A DNA stretch of 64,000 nucleotides. Source: Triplophysa rosa (Eukaryota > Chordata > Actinopteri > Cypriniformes > Nemacheilidae). The notes below the pieces were generated by a model. It was not told the origin of the DNA. It was given only the letters and a program-made list of their open reading frames with translations, and made no database searches. The DNA lies in NCBI RefSeq assembly GCF_024868665.1, contig NC_079900.1:16585759-16649758 (forward strand), read 5' to 3'. Below are positions 40,701-54,200 of this stretch, in pieces. The position numbers were made by a program, and so were the translations under genes. Positions within the stretch are counted from its first letter, which is position 1. Each line of letters opens with the position of its first letter.

Positions 40701-43700
40701 TCAATTTAAGTCTGTTATTAAACACTTTCATTTACAAATCTGCAGACTAGTGTTGGTTTAATGTTAATATTTATAGCAAAGCTCTCCCACATATATAGCT
40801 ATAATCACTGCGCTTATTTCCGTCCTTGGAATAGGTTGCAGAAGGGTGGAAATCGACAAAAAATAAACAGTTTTATACCATCTTGCTGTTAACGTTTCTT
40901 TAGTCATTTCTGAACCACTATAGCGGAACCACCCTTACATCTCCAAATGAAATGTTAAAGGGTTCATGTTTTTTAGAATATACATGTAGTACAAAGTCAG
41001 TCAAGCTTTCTTGTTCCACAAACAATAATTTGGTTCTGTCCATTTTTTATTCTCTGATTTTTGTACAAAGGCCGCTGAAAATGTGTATTCGTGTGTAAAA
41101 GAAATTCAGTACAAATGAATATTTAATTCAGTCATTTTTAGTTATCTGGCCATCTAATAAGGGACGTAATGTACAGTACAGTCAATTTCTACAGGATAGT
41201 ACAAGACCTCGATCTCCATGTCAGGGTTTATTTTGCAATAAATTCTGGTTCACAATACATGAACTATAACACGTGTTATGGATTTCAAAAAATTAAAGAA
41301 AGTCTTGCCTTTTATATGATCCCGTATTTCATTAAACTGTCATTAATCGCATCCAAGATTGAGCATTCTTAAATTTTCAAAGCTACATTTTTATTTTACA
41401 AATGCTTTTGTAGATCCGCTAGGATTTGTTATTACACGAAACACACTGGCTCCTCTGAAACAAAAGAATCAAATTCTTTCATGTCATTTCATCAGACACA
41501 ACCTGGTTTAAGGGCGTGCGTTGTTGAGCGTGCATGTTTAAACCTTGAATCGCCTCCGAAATGCTTATTAAGTTGGGCTACAGGCTCCTTCAGCAGACAC
41601 CACAGCACTATATCTCACCTAAGTTGTCGAAGGGACTATTTTCATCTGCGCATAAAAAGAAATAAACAGAGAAAACAAAACAAATACAGACCTTGTATCC
41701 GAGGATGTTGCCGTTCTGCTCGGGCTCAGGGACCGGCCCCCAGGTTACCAGGATGCGACTGGAGCTCATGGCCTCGCCCGTCACGTTCTCCGGAGCCGCT
41801 GTTGGCACTACAAAGACAAATCGCAATTCCTCATCACAGTGTGCCTTAACACAAGACCCCGAGTGCGGAGTAAACTCACGGCATGGATTAGTCGACCCGC
41901 CAGTGTCATGAGGTAAACCGGTGTTAATATGAAAGCAAACAGTGTGTGAGCGGCACAAGAAGATAGTAAACACATTGTTTTGACAGGTAAAGCTGAGCCC
42001 CAGGTAGACTCTTGAAACCTGGCGGCATCAGGCCGGCACATTTCCCTCATCTAGACAGCAGAACTACATAATGACAGACTTCAAAATGATTCTTAAAGGT
42101 GTAGTGTGTCATTTCTGCACCATTAACAAACCACAAACACTTCCTTGTAAGCATTTTTGCAGTTTTTTTTGTATCACTAGTAGTCCTGAAACAACACAAT
42201 TCACCTTTAAAGATCATTTCGGAGGTTCCACTTCACACTACACACTACATTTGGGCCCATAAATCTCTCTTGTAGGGAGTAACAATAAGTACAGACACCA
42301 GGCAGCCAATCATCTCGTTTCTTATCTGCAGTGCAAGAATGCATTTACAGCCGCTCGTGAGTGAGGAAGAATGGTGGCATTGAGCCGGGAACAGTGAGGG
42401 GCTGTTACGGTAATCACATAAAACAAATCAAAATCAATTTGAGAGCAACCTGTTTACATTTCACAATGTGATTATCCAGAGAATGGAAATGGAAAGACAC
42501 TCCCCCTCTGCGACATAGGTGGCAAATGTGTTTCAGTTTCTCACGGGGCTCCATTTGAAACTGCGCCATAGAGCCGTACGACCCATCAACACGCATTAGC
42601 ATCAGTCGCCAAATACGGGTGTGTTGCGTGCCCTCACCTGACTCGCGTGTGCGACCCTTCACCGTGTCGCTCCATGGCCCGGGGCCGATGGAATTGAAGG
42701 CCTGAATCTGCAGCTGATACTCGGTCCACTCCTCGAGACCCTCCAGGGTGATTTCTCTCTCTAGATGGTCGTTCACCAAACGTGTGCTGACCTCGCCCCG
42801 CTGGTCCGCCCGCCACGCTTTGACCCTATAGCCCACGCTCTCAGGGTTACCGTTGTACTCACTTTCGGGCAACGGCTGCCAGGAAAAAATACAGAGACAC
42901 GTGTTTTGACAAATATTTGGGTATAAAGTACATATTTGTGACCATCTATGAAAATCAGGTTAAAATTTTAAAATCTAATTTTTAAAAAAAATCTAAAATT
43001 TTGATTTCAGTCATTCATTTCTCTATGATTTCAATTTTTGACATGGTCTTAAATACTGTGTTATACTTTAACATGTACTTCAGATTATGTAGGGTCATTT
43101 TACGTAGAAAACAGTAAATCACAAAGAAATGACTTTAGCTGGGTTTTCATAGGAAGTGGCACATTTTGTCAAGTTATATTTATTTATTTGCGTGATTTAG
43201 TCATTTCCTGGAAACATTTGGAGACTACAAGTCTATGTTTACTTTTTCAAATTTTTTGGTGAAAAAAATGTTTTTTTAAATGTAACATACAGTAGAAAGC
43301 TTTTAATGTGAAAACTTGCCTTACTGTGAGAACATACATTTCTGTCAGTCCTTTCAACGACTGCATTTGCAGCAGATTGAGAGCTCTAAACATCCCATAC
43401 TGTGGTTGACAAGCGATTAAACGTACGTATAAACACATAACTGATATTTAATAATCCCTCATCACTTTAGGTGCCCCAAAAAATGAAGTGAATGACTTTG
43501 ATGGGGTGCCAAAAGATAAGTGAGATGTCACAAACTGGCAAAACATCAGCTCTCATGCGCTTTTAATTTGACAGGTAAAGAGCTTCAATTTGAGAAACTC
43601 AATTTGGCCACTAGCTCCCGCGTGTCAGCATTCTTTATTTCAGGTGAAAATCGATAGATGTGGAAAAACACCCTGCTTTCAACGGCCCAGCCTGTATTCA

Positions 43701-46700
43701 TGTGTGATACCGGATAATGACATCCTGTCAGAACACCGGCGCTGAGAGTCGTGAATGTAATAGTTTCCTTGAACCTATTTCACGAGCGTTTCATTCTTAC
43801 CTCTCTGAAAGAAACTAAAATATGAATCAAGACCTTAAATAATTAAATTTAAGTCGACTGAATACAACGTACTGGGCTCATTTCATGTTTCAACTGTTAA
43901 ATTACACTTACAAGTATGAGAAAGTATGAGAAATAAACGCAACCATTTGATTGCAAGAATCAATTTCATCAATTTGATGAAGGACATATCCAAGGAGAAA
44001 TCGAACAATTAAACCAAAATATGTTTAAACTTACCACCCATCGTAACCACAGACTGGTCTCGCTGGCCGTGCGTACTGTCACGCTACTGGGCGCCACATC
44101 CGGAGGGGCCTGCAGTGTCTGTATAACGCGGGAGGGCGCGCTCACCGGACTCATTCCCACAATATTCACCTGCCGCATTCGAAACCTGCACCAACCAGAG
44201 TCCAAGCACACACTTCATGAATCCGTATTACACGTTGTTAAAACAAACTAAACTCAACGGCGGAAAATAAATGGCTGTGGCGTCGGGAATGAACTCTGTT
44301 CAGGCCCTGTGCTCTCTGCAATTCACTTTCTAATTGCGCCAATTACCATAAAATCAAAGTTTATCAGCGTGTAGAACAAATGGAGAGACTGCAGCAACAT
44401 CCATAAGATCTGACAGAAATTGCGGGGTAGAGAAAAACACAGAGGCAAAGCAGTTCATCATGTAGGCCCAGAGATGAGTCAAGCCGTCTGAAACAAACGA
44501 ATGAAGCCTGAGAGTAAACTTGTTAAGATACCAGCGGTGGCTTTGTGTACATGGAATGCAATAATCGGACAGCTGAATAGTTAAACAAGTATATAATACA
44601 GTACGCTCATCTGAGCGCTTCATCTGTTATGTGCACACGGAGTTTGGTTATTTACAGGAATGACGAATGGATTCATCCAATTCACTTCTAACACAATCCT
44701 CCATTACTTCATTATGACTGACTTTGTATTTGCACACAAAAAAATGACAACAGACTTGAATACTGCATGCATCTTGCAGTGATGTCAAGGAAATGTTCAC
44801 CAAGAACTGCCAAACTCACCAAACTCAGTCTGTTTCTTGTTCACACCTGCACAGAACGTTCTTAAAGGGATAGTTCACCCAAAAATAAAAATTCTGTCAT
44901 CATTTACTCACCCTCTTGTCATTTCACACCTGTATGACTTTCTTTCTTCCGCAGAACACAAAAGATGTTTTGAAGAAAGCTGGTAACAGCACTGGCCCCC
45001 ATTCACTTTCATTGTATGGACACAAAACCAATACAAGTGAATGGGGGCCAGTTAACAACATTCTTCAAAATATCTTCTTTTGTGTTCTGCGGAAGAAAGA
45101 AAGTCATACAGGTTTGAAATGACAAGAGGGTGAGTAAACGATGACAGAGTTTTTATTTTTGAGGGAACTGTCACTTTAAGAACTTCCGCAATAATACGAG
45201 TCGGCTGGAAAACTTCTAGTGAACCGTCACTCACTGTCGTGGGTTTTCTGAGGTAGCTTTAACAGCATCAATGGTGCTAGTTTATCTAGTCCGATAAATA
45301 GTCATGCCTTCGTTGTCTAAACGTAAAAAGAGATGAAAAGACGATTACATTTCAGCGGCATGAGGGGACAACAGATGAGCACTGCTGTGTCTCTGTGTGT
45401 TTCTCTTCAGCAAATCTCAATTTAATCATCACTTTTCACACTTTTGAAGGCACTACGAGTAGAGTGACATCCTATAGCTGTCAGTTCATTGGAAATGCCT
45501 GAGCTGGCTTGGCGAGAACCAAAATGTTGCTATGGTTACACCTACTTTGACCACTGGCATTTCTGGAGTGGTTCAATGGAAACAAATATTGTAATCATTT
45601 CTGAGGTTCTCACCTCATTTGGTTGTCACCCCCAAAACTTTGCATTGGGTAGTTTTTACGTACACTTCTCAGCTATAGCAATTCTTATTTTAGCGCTTTT
45701 CCCTTTTTTAGCGCAAGACAGATATTACAAAGATGTCAAGATCAAAGAATAAAGTAAAATAAAACAATATAATTAACAGCATCTTCAGGTCAAAAAAGAA
45801 AAGAAAATCAGAGCCATAAAATACAGAACAAAACCACTTCCACAGTGTGTTGACTTGAGTGTTCATGGAGGCAGAGAATCCAGATCTGATTGGAGTAAAT
45901 GTGTCTTCAATAATGCACTGCTAATTGGAGTAATCCACATGTCTTTATTTGATTATGCTCATTTGAAATGTGTTCCTATTCAAGATAAAACAAATGAAAA
46001 TAATGTGTGCTTGTAAAGAAACATCACTGACCTGTAATGCGTGAAGGGAGTGAGGTTGGGCACCTCCAACACCTGAGCCTCAGGCTCGTTCTCTTTCTCG
46101 TACAACACCTTCCACTCTTCCTCTTCACCGATACTGCCCACCTGAAGAGAACGTCGCAAACAAATTGTAAACTATAATGAAAAAGGAAACCTGCAACCTG
46201 ATTGGTTGGGTTTGCGTCACTTCTGAAAACACAGTACGTTCTGACGACGTCGCCAGTTTGTCTTCATTGGGTCACCGATACCATGTTCTGAGGACGTCTT
46301 GGCATCGTTCCATTTCTTAGAATTTTTGCTAACGTTCCAGAAACGTCCTAGCCACGTCGTGAATTAATCCCATAGAGAACGTTGTAGTGACGTGATGTAC
46401 TGGTCTTCAGATAACCTGGACACTCATTTGATTAATGAATCTGGTCATTTCTAATTATGTTATGTTATTATATGGAAAATTATGCAGAGTAAATCTGTTA
46501 TAATGTCTAGGCGAATAAAACTGCGTTTCTATTTATTTAGTACGCGTGCGTCTCTAGCATGCGCCTTCTCTGGTCTGCAAAGAGCCACGCGCTCGCATCA
46601 TTTAAACGTTAAGGGTCATTTTTTTGACCTGATATATTAGCAGTTTATTAATATTCCTCGAAGTGCTCTCGTGAACACGCACCATAGACAGACAAGACAA

Positions 46701-48210
46701 AGGAGAATATATCGATTAAAGTCATTATTTTGTTTTGTTTTTCACACATAAAGTATTGTCGTCGCTTCAAAAAAATTCAATTGAGCCACTATGAGTGGAT
46801 GGACCGATGTCTTTACTACTTTTCTGGACCTTGACAACAACTGACACTATGACGTCTATGACGAGGCCTGGAAATCTTTCGGATGTCATCTAAAATATCT
46901 TTATTTGTGTTCCGAAGACACCAGGAGGTCTTAAAACATGTTGAACGTCATGTGGGTGAGTAAAAAATAACACAATTTTGATTTTGAGATGAACTTTTCC
47001 TTTAATCTGCTACACCATGGAAACATCTGAAAAGAAGCATTTTTCAGACCCATTTTGAAAACGATATCTCTCAGCATTTGTCGAGTCCGAGTCCAACCAG
47101 TGAAGCGAACTAAAAGCGAAAAAATCCCCACACTGCACTTCATTATATCCAGCACGTCACAGGCCAAAGACTTTTAGAGCACTTTCTGGAGGAACGGGGT
47201 CCTTCGGCGGAAATTCAGGTTAAAGCTTTTTCAATTGAGTCCCGGACAGTGCCAGCCACTGCCCCATTTCAAACACATTGTGCGAGCCAAGTCTAAACCA
47301 ATCAAAGCTCACAGCACTCAGGAAGATTTACTATGACCAGCGGAGTGTACTGTATGCGGTAAGCATTTATGCCAACGTGATAGATGTTGGACGCGTGGCA
47401 CCTTATGCTGGAGACCGCTGTTGTATTTCATAGCGGCTGTGTATGCAGCGTCTCTCTCTCGCTCTATGACAGGTTCCTGCAGCCGCAGATAGCCTGGCCT
47501 CAATCAATTTAGGAACTCAAGCGGCGCCGCATGAAAAGCTTCCTTTGAGAGTCCCGGGCCGGTCACGTCAAGTTGATGTCGGTTACAAATTAGAAGTTGG
47601 TCACGTGATTGAATCTGTCGGCATTTTTGCGAGAGCCGCGTGCGCCGTAGTAAGGGCAAAGATACGCTTTCAATATGTTATTGAGATGTGGAAGGAAATC
47701 AGAACAGGAACTTTTATTCGGCTTGAAATGAAAGTGCTGAGCAAGTGAATTGAAAAGTCTGATAAGTACAGTATATTTTAAGTAAGTTTTGTATATTTTA
47801 AGCCCTGTGGTGACAGGTGGATAAAGTTTTGAATACTTAAACGTTACTGAACTTGTATGATGATGAGCAGATTGGTCCAATTATAAGTAGATTATTGTCT
47901 TTTAAAAGACTGATTGATGTTCTTATCCATAAAACAGAGAAAACTGTATCTTTACTGTAAGATCTTATTTTTTACAACTTATATTTAGTATTAGATATGT
48001 ATTTGCACAAGTAGTTGTGTAGATAGAAGTAACAGCAAGGACCATGAAAACACAATAATATTGTAAGTTTCAACTTCTAAACATTTCTCACTTTGCTTAT
48101 TTTTTATGCTTCAGACAATTCTCTTTGGTTGAGAACTTTGCTTATCACTGAAGGAAAAACTTTAATATGTTATATAATAATCTGTATATTCATATATTTA
48201 TATATAAATA

Positions 48211-48251
<41 letters not shown>

Positions 48252-51200
48252 AGTGAGGGAAATAAGTATTTGATCCCCTGCTGATTTTGTAAGTTTGCCT
48301 ACTTACAAACAAATGAAGGGTCTATAATTTTTATGGTGGGTTTATTTTAACTGATAGACACAGAATATTAAAAAAAATCAGGGGAAAAAAATGTTATATA
48401 AAGGTTATAAATTGATTTGCATTTCAGTCAGTGAAATAAGTTTTTGATCCCCAAGCAAAACATAACTTTGTACTTTGTGGAGAAACCCTTGTTGGCAAGC
48501 ACAGAGGTCAGACATTTCTGATAGTTGGTCACCAGGTTTGCACATGTGTCCGGATACATTTAGTCCACTCCTCTGTCAATCTTTAAGGTTTCTTGGCTGT
48601 CGCTCAGCAAATTGGAGTTTTAGCCTCCTTCACAGAGGTTCTATAGGACTAGGGTCTAGAGACTGGCTAGGACATTTAATGTGCTTCTCCTTAAGCCACT
48701 ATTTGGTTGTCTTGGCAATATGTTTTGCGTCTTTGTCATGTTAAAGGCTCATCCATGACCCATCTTCAGTGACCTAGTTAAGGGGAGGAGGTTCTCGTCC
48801 AAGATTTTACGGTACATGGGCCCGTCCCTCAGCCCCTCAATGCGGTGAAGTCATCCTGTATACCTGTAGCAGAGAAAAAGCCCTAAAGCAGAATGTTTCC
48901 AACACTGTGCTTCTCTGTAGACATGATGTTCTTGGGCTCATAGTCAGCATTTCTCTCCCTCCAAACACAGGAGTCCATTTTGGTCTCACAGCAGTGCCAG
49001 CACTTTCGCCAAAGCCTTTTCTGAATCATTTTTATGTTCATTGTCAAACTTAAGACGAGCCAGGCGGGCCTTCTTGGGCAGGAGGACCTTGCGGGTGCTT
49101 CAGGATTTCAGTCTACTGTGGCATAGCGTGTTACCAATGTGTTACCAATGTTTTGCTTGCTAACTGTGTTCCCAACTGTCTTGAAATCATTAACAGGCTT
49201 CTTCCGTGTAGTTCTGGGCTGATCTTTAACATTTCTCATGATCATCTTTACCCCATTGGGGAAATATTGCAGGGAGCTCCAGAACAAGGGCATTTGATAG
49301 TTATTTTGTATATCTTCTATTTCCAAATAATCACACCAACAGTTGTCTCCTTCTCACCAAGCTTCTGTCTGTAGCCTATTCAAGGTTTGTGCAGGTCTCC
49401 AATCTTGTCGCTGACATCCTTTAAAACCTATTTGGTCTGGACCATGGTGTTGGAGAGGTTGAACTGGAAGATACAGATTCTGTTGGCAGGCATCTTTTAT
49501 ATACATAACAAGCTGATTTAGGAGTACTTTCTTAAAGTGACAGGACTAATCTGTGGTCCATATAGGCACATAACCAATCTGTGGAGCCAGAATTCTTGCT
49601 AGTTGGTAGGGGATCAAATACTTATTTCACTGACTGAAATGCAAATCAATTTATAACCTTTATATAAAAAATTTTTTTCCCCTGATTTTTTTTAATATTC
49701 TGTGTCTATCAGTTAAAATAAACCCACCATAAAAATTATAGACCCTTCATTTGTTTGTAAGTAGGCAAACTTACAAAATCAGCAGGGGATCAAATACTTA
49801 TTTCCCTCACTGTAAAACACGGCTCACCTGCCCGTCAACAATCCACTTGGAGATGGTGGTCTTCCCATCATCCCCCGCACGAAACTTCAGTGTGGCAGAT
49901 CGCGAGCTGATCTTAGAAATGACCAGATTTGATGGAGCTCCTGGAAGTTCTACATTAAAGAAATAAACCAAAAATGAAAAGCCCAAAAGTAAAGAAGTCA
50001 CCTCTAAACAACGCCCGCACAACACACCCATCAATAACCACGGAACATCGCTTCGACAAACGACTTCTGAGGTCTGACTGGAATATTTAAAAAACAATGT
50101 TTAGATCCCAAATGCGCTTGGGACTCGGCCAAAAAAAGGGATTTCTGATGCTTTTGAAGTGCTGAGATAAAAAGTCTCATTTGGTTTGAAAAACCTTTGA
50201 TGAAATTACACTGGAATTAAATCAAATAACAGTCGATAGTCTCGCATCTGCCTGAAATCCCCACTGAGACGAGTACATGTCTGTTTCCCTAATGTCTCAC
50301 AATATGCAATTTATCAGCAGACATTATGGTTCGGATTGGCGTTCAGCCAGTTCAGCGTTTGCCTTTTTTCACCGCGAGAAATTCTGCCTTGAAGCAAGTA
50401 TAAATGAATATTTCTTCTTTAGTGCCATATTTGATTTATGGCAGCGCGTAGGCAACAACTTCTCAGCTTCTGAGCAGAAAAGTCCAGCTTAAAAGATCAT
50501 CATTCATTTATTTCGAGGCTGTTTATACGCTGCATACGTTTCCAAGTTGACTAACTTCTATAAGGTACTGCATTTTCGGCAAAACTATAGAGGTGCACTG
50601 ACGTACCTGGTGGCACTCCGGAGGAAATCGTGGAGGATGTTATAATTCCCACGCCTGCCTCCGTCATGGCTGCAACCTCCAGCGTGTACGTGGTGAGCGA
50701 CGTCAAACCGGTGACTTTATAATCCAGCGTGGTGTTCGTCAAGGTCCGTGCCACCCGTGACTGGTTCGTTCCCTGCACCTCCCAGGACACAAGGTAACCT
50801 GCAAAGCACCAATCCCATTCGAGAAACTTTAAAGGTCCAGTGTATGAAATTTAGCCGCATCTAGCGGTGAGGTCGCGAATATCAACCAACGGCTCACTTC
50901 CCCCCCTTGCTTTCGAATCACTACGGTGGCTGACACAGAACTAAGATGTCGTCACGTTTTCGCTTCTTTGCCGAAGGAGATAACATATTTACGAAATGCT
51001 TTCTGTAGAGCAGTTTGTCCGTTTAGGGCTACTGTAGAAACAACATGGTGAATTCCGACCCGCAGGTGTATGTAGATAGAAATAGCTAATATTAAGGTAA
51101 TAAAAACACAACGCTTCATTATGTAAGATCTTTATACACCTCTGAAGACATAGTTATGTATATTATATTGCATTTCTGTCAATAGATCTTCCAAAAAATT

Positions 51201-54200
51201 ATACACAACACCTTTAAATGCTTCAAAACCTAATAGCCAATTTGAGGTGTCTGGCACCCGAGTCCAACCTGTGATGACAACCGGGGTCTTGAACTCGAAA
51301 TAAACAATCCCTTATAACAAACAAGGTGGGTGAAATGTGGGGAACTGCTGTAGTGAGTTGTCTAGACCTGGGGCCCTGGCCCCTAACCCACATCTAACTG
51401 AGACTAATAGCCAGCAGAGATCCTATGTAATTTGCTGTTTATTGGGAGTATTTTCTCCCACAGTCAGCAGTGTTTCCAATCGCTGAATGTCCTTTTCCAT
51501 TGAGGCGCTCATAAATCAAGCTTTGCGCTGGGAGAGCCTGCTGGAGAACAGGCATACCCAACATTCAAAGAGCAACAATGCTGTGTGCATTGATATAGAC
51601 AGGGGCTATTTAGTCTAATGCATGTCTGATCCCATTCGTCTCTACGCTCTCAATCCACATCCAGCGCTGTTCTGTAACTCAGTCGGCTTAATCTATATCC
51701 GGTATCAATCTGCCGCGGGCTCATTAGTCCTCATCTAATTCTTTCTCTGCACTATTGAGACTTCATGAGCGAGTTGCACGAAAACACGCCCGGCTCATTT
51801 TTCTCCATCAAATCGGAAAATGAAAGGTCTATTTATAAGACCATTAGGGTTCACTTCATTGTGATAATTATGTACATGTTCCTGCCAAATTCTCATTAGT
51901 GTAACATTTCTGGACGTATACTTTGTATTTTTTGTAAGCTCTTTTAATCTCAATGGTGAAACCTAGATTCTCACTACTGTATTAAAGGAACAGTTCACCC
52001 CAAAATATTATCATTAATTTACATTCAAGTTGTTCCAAATCTGTATAAATTTCTTTGTTGTGATGAACACAGAGAAAGATTTTTGAACCAAACAGTTCTT
52101 GGCAACCATTGACTACCATAGTAGAAAAAATTACGTTATAATTGTTTGTTCTGTTGAACACAAAAGAAGATATTTTGAAGAATGTAGGAAAGCAAACAGT
52201 TCTGGGGCACTTTTGATCACCATTCTCATTTTTCCTACTATGGTAGTAAATGGGGTCCAAGAACTGTTTGGTTACAAGCATTCGTCCAAATATCTTTCTC
52301 TGTGTTCATCAGAGCTAAGAAATTTATACAGACTTGGAAAACTAGAGAGTGAGTAATTCATGACAGAATTTTCATTTTTGGGTGAACTGTCCCTTTAAAG
52401 TTTTTTTTTAACTGTTGGAGTTACTGTAACACAATTATTAAAATAGTATAGTAGTAATTCTAAATTATGAAATGACAATGAAAAAACATCTTAATGATTC
52501 TTTTTACTTTAAAACTGTTTTACATTTGACTTTTTTTACCCCAGAATGATGTGCAAGGTGAAATCATATAATAAAAATTAGTTTTTAAAGGGGTCATGTG
52601 GCGCGAACACGTGTTTTTATGTGTCTTTGGTTTTGCCCATGCATGTATTAGACACGTAAAATTGCAAAAATAAAAGTGTCGGAACAAAAGATGAATTCTA
52701 TATAAAAGCGAATGCTCACCCAGACCTGCCTGAAACGCCTCGTGTAACCACACCCCCACAAATCTACGTCAGTTTGTGGTATTATTTCACTAAAACCGCC
52801 CAAATGTATACGCAAGTAAGGTGGGCGTACCTGTCAGTACAATTGTTTTGGAACCTGATGTTCCAAATATGGTAAGAGGCGTTACATTACCGTCACACAC
52901 TTGCAGTATTCGACCAATCACTACGCACTGGTTAACTGGCCAATCATAGCACACCTCGCTTTACAGAGCGATGAGCTTTGTTAAAAATCCGCGCGTTACA
53001 GAGAGGCGGGGCAAAGAGGAGATACCAAAACAAACGATAATATTCGTTTAGATGTGTCATATCACCCCTTTCAAATCTGTCCACTGTAATAGATGCCATA
53101 CATCCAGCGCTACATCTTCATTAACCTTCCTAACTTCAGCTCTGGTGCATATTTAGCATTTTTTTGCTTGAATTTAAAAGAGTTTCCTACACACATACAT
53201 TGGAGTAAATTGACACTAATTGTCTCATTTTACAGAAAACACAAAAAGTTTTAACAATTTCACAGTTACTGTATATACAGTGATATTTTCAAGAGTAAGA
53301 GCTTTCAGTTGATGATGACTCATGTATGTTTTTGAATTTGTGTGATATAAATATGAAACCCCGTGGGTCTGCAGGGTATTTCAGAGTTTAAGAGGTTAAT
53401 AAATAAAGAACGTCAACTATTACCATGAAGTATAAATCGTGTACATTATGTATACATTATTGTATCATTATGTAAATAATAAACAGAGTGTTTATTTAGA
53501 CGGAGTACAAATAGCCCGCCTTGTTGGCAGAGACTATTTGCACTAGCTCCGCCCACCAATATGTGATAGGAATAGAGAAGGTGTAAGGTGTAAAGTCTGT
53601 ATAGCTTGGCACGGTAGAACGTGGTTCTAATCCACCTCTTGCTGAAAACGCTCTTTGACCTTTTTCTATTACCTTACAGAACATAAAGGCATTTGTTTTC
53701 AATAAAATTAATTTAAGACTTAAAATTATTTTTTATTCATAAAGTTTAGGTTTAGGGTAAGGTTAGGGGTAGGTGTAGGGCTTTAATATCTCAATAAGTT
53801 GCCATCATTTTAATTTTTTTTATAAATATAATGATTTACACTTTAATGCACAACTATACTGAGGTGCAAATAGTAACGTTATCTGCCACTATTTATAAGT
53901 AAATACCATATTAAGGTTATTTTAGTTTACTAAAATTAAAACTTTGAAAACTTCTCTGTTCATTGAAATCAAATAAAATATTGACCTAAAAATTATGGGG
54001 AAAACTTAAAGAGTACATTCCTCGAGATCATAAAAAATACATTTCATGAAGTGTTTAATTTTGCCGTGTTTGAATGTAAGCAATCTGCCAAATTGTAAAT
54101 CCGAAGGTGAACGAATAACAAAGTTATTAGCTTATAAAAAAGGTAATCGACTCTGAATCACGCGAACAAGTCATGACCTGTCCGAATCTTTAACCACAAT

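Larger units (their letters stand above)
49688..52909. repeat. 3.2-kb segmental duplication, copy 1
   Basis: 3222 bases repeated in direct orientation at 54273-57494 with a constant offset of 4585 and no indel that I can find. It spans the tip of the Tc1 right repeat, sdk1 exons 49828-49949 and 50607-50798, a MITE at 50829, a palindromic MITE at 51982 and half of a MITE at 52585. I take it as the source because its left side continues the Tc1 element and its right side completes the MITE. Confidence 0.95.

Noticed and set aside
48251..49812. A functional Tc1 transposase gene
   Set aside because: The reading frame on the minus strand has many stops and shifts.
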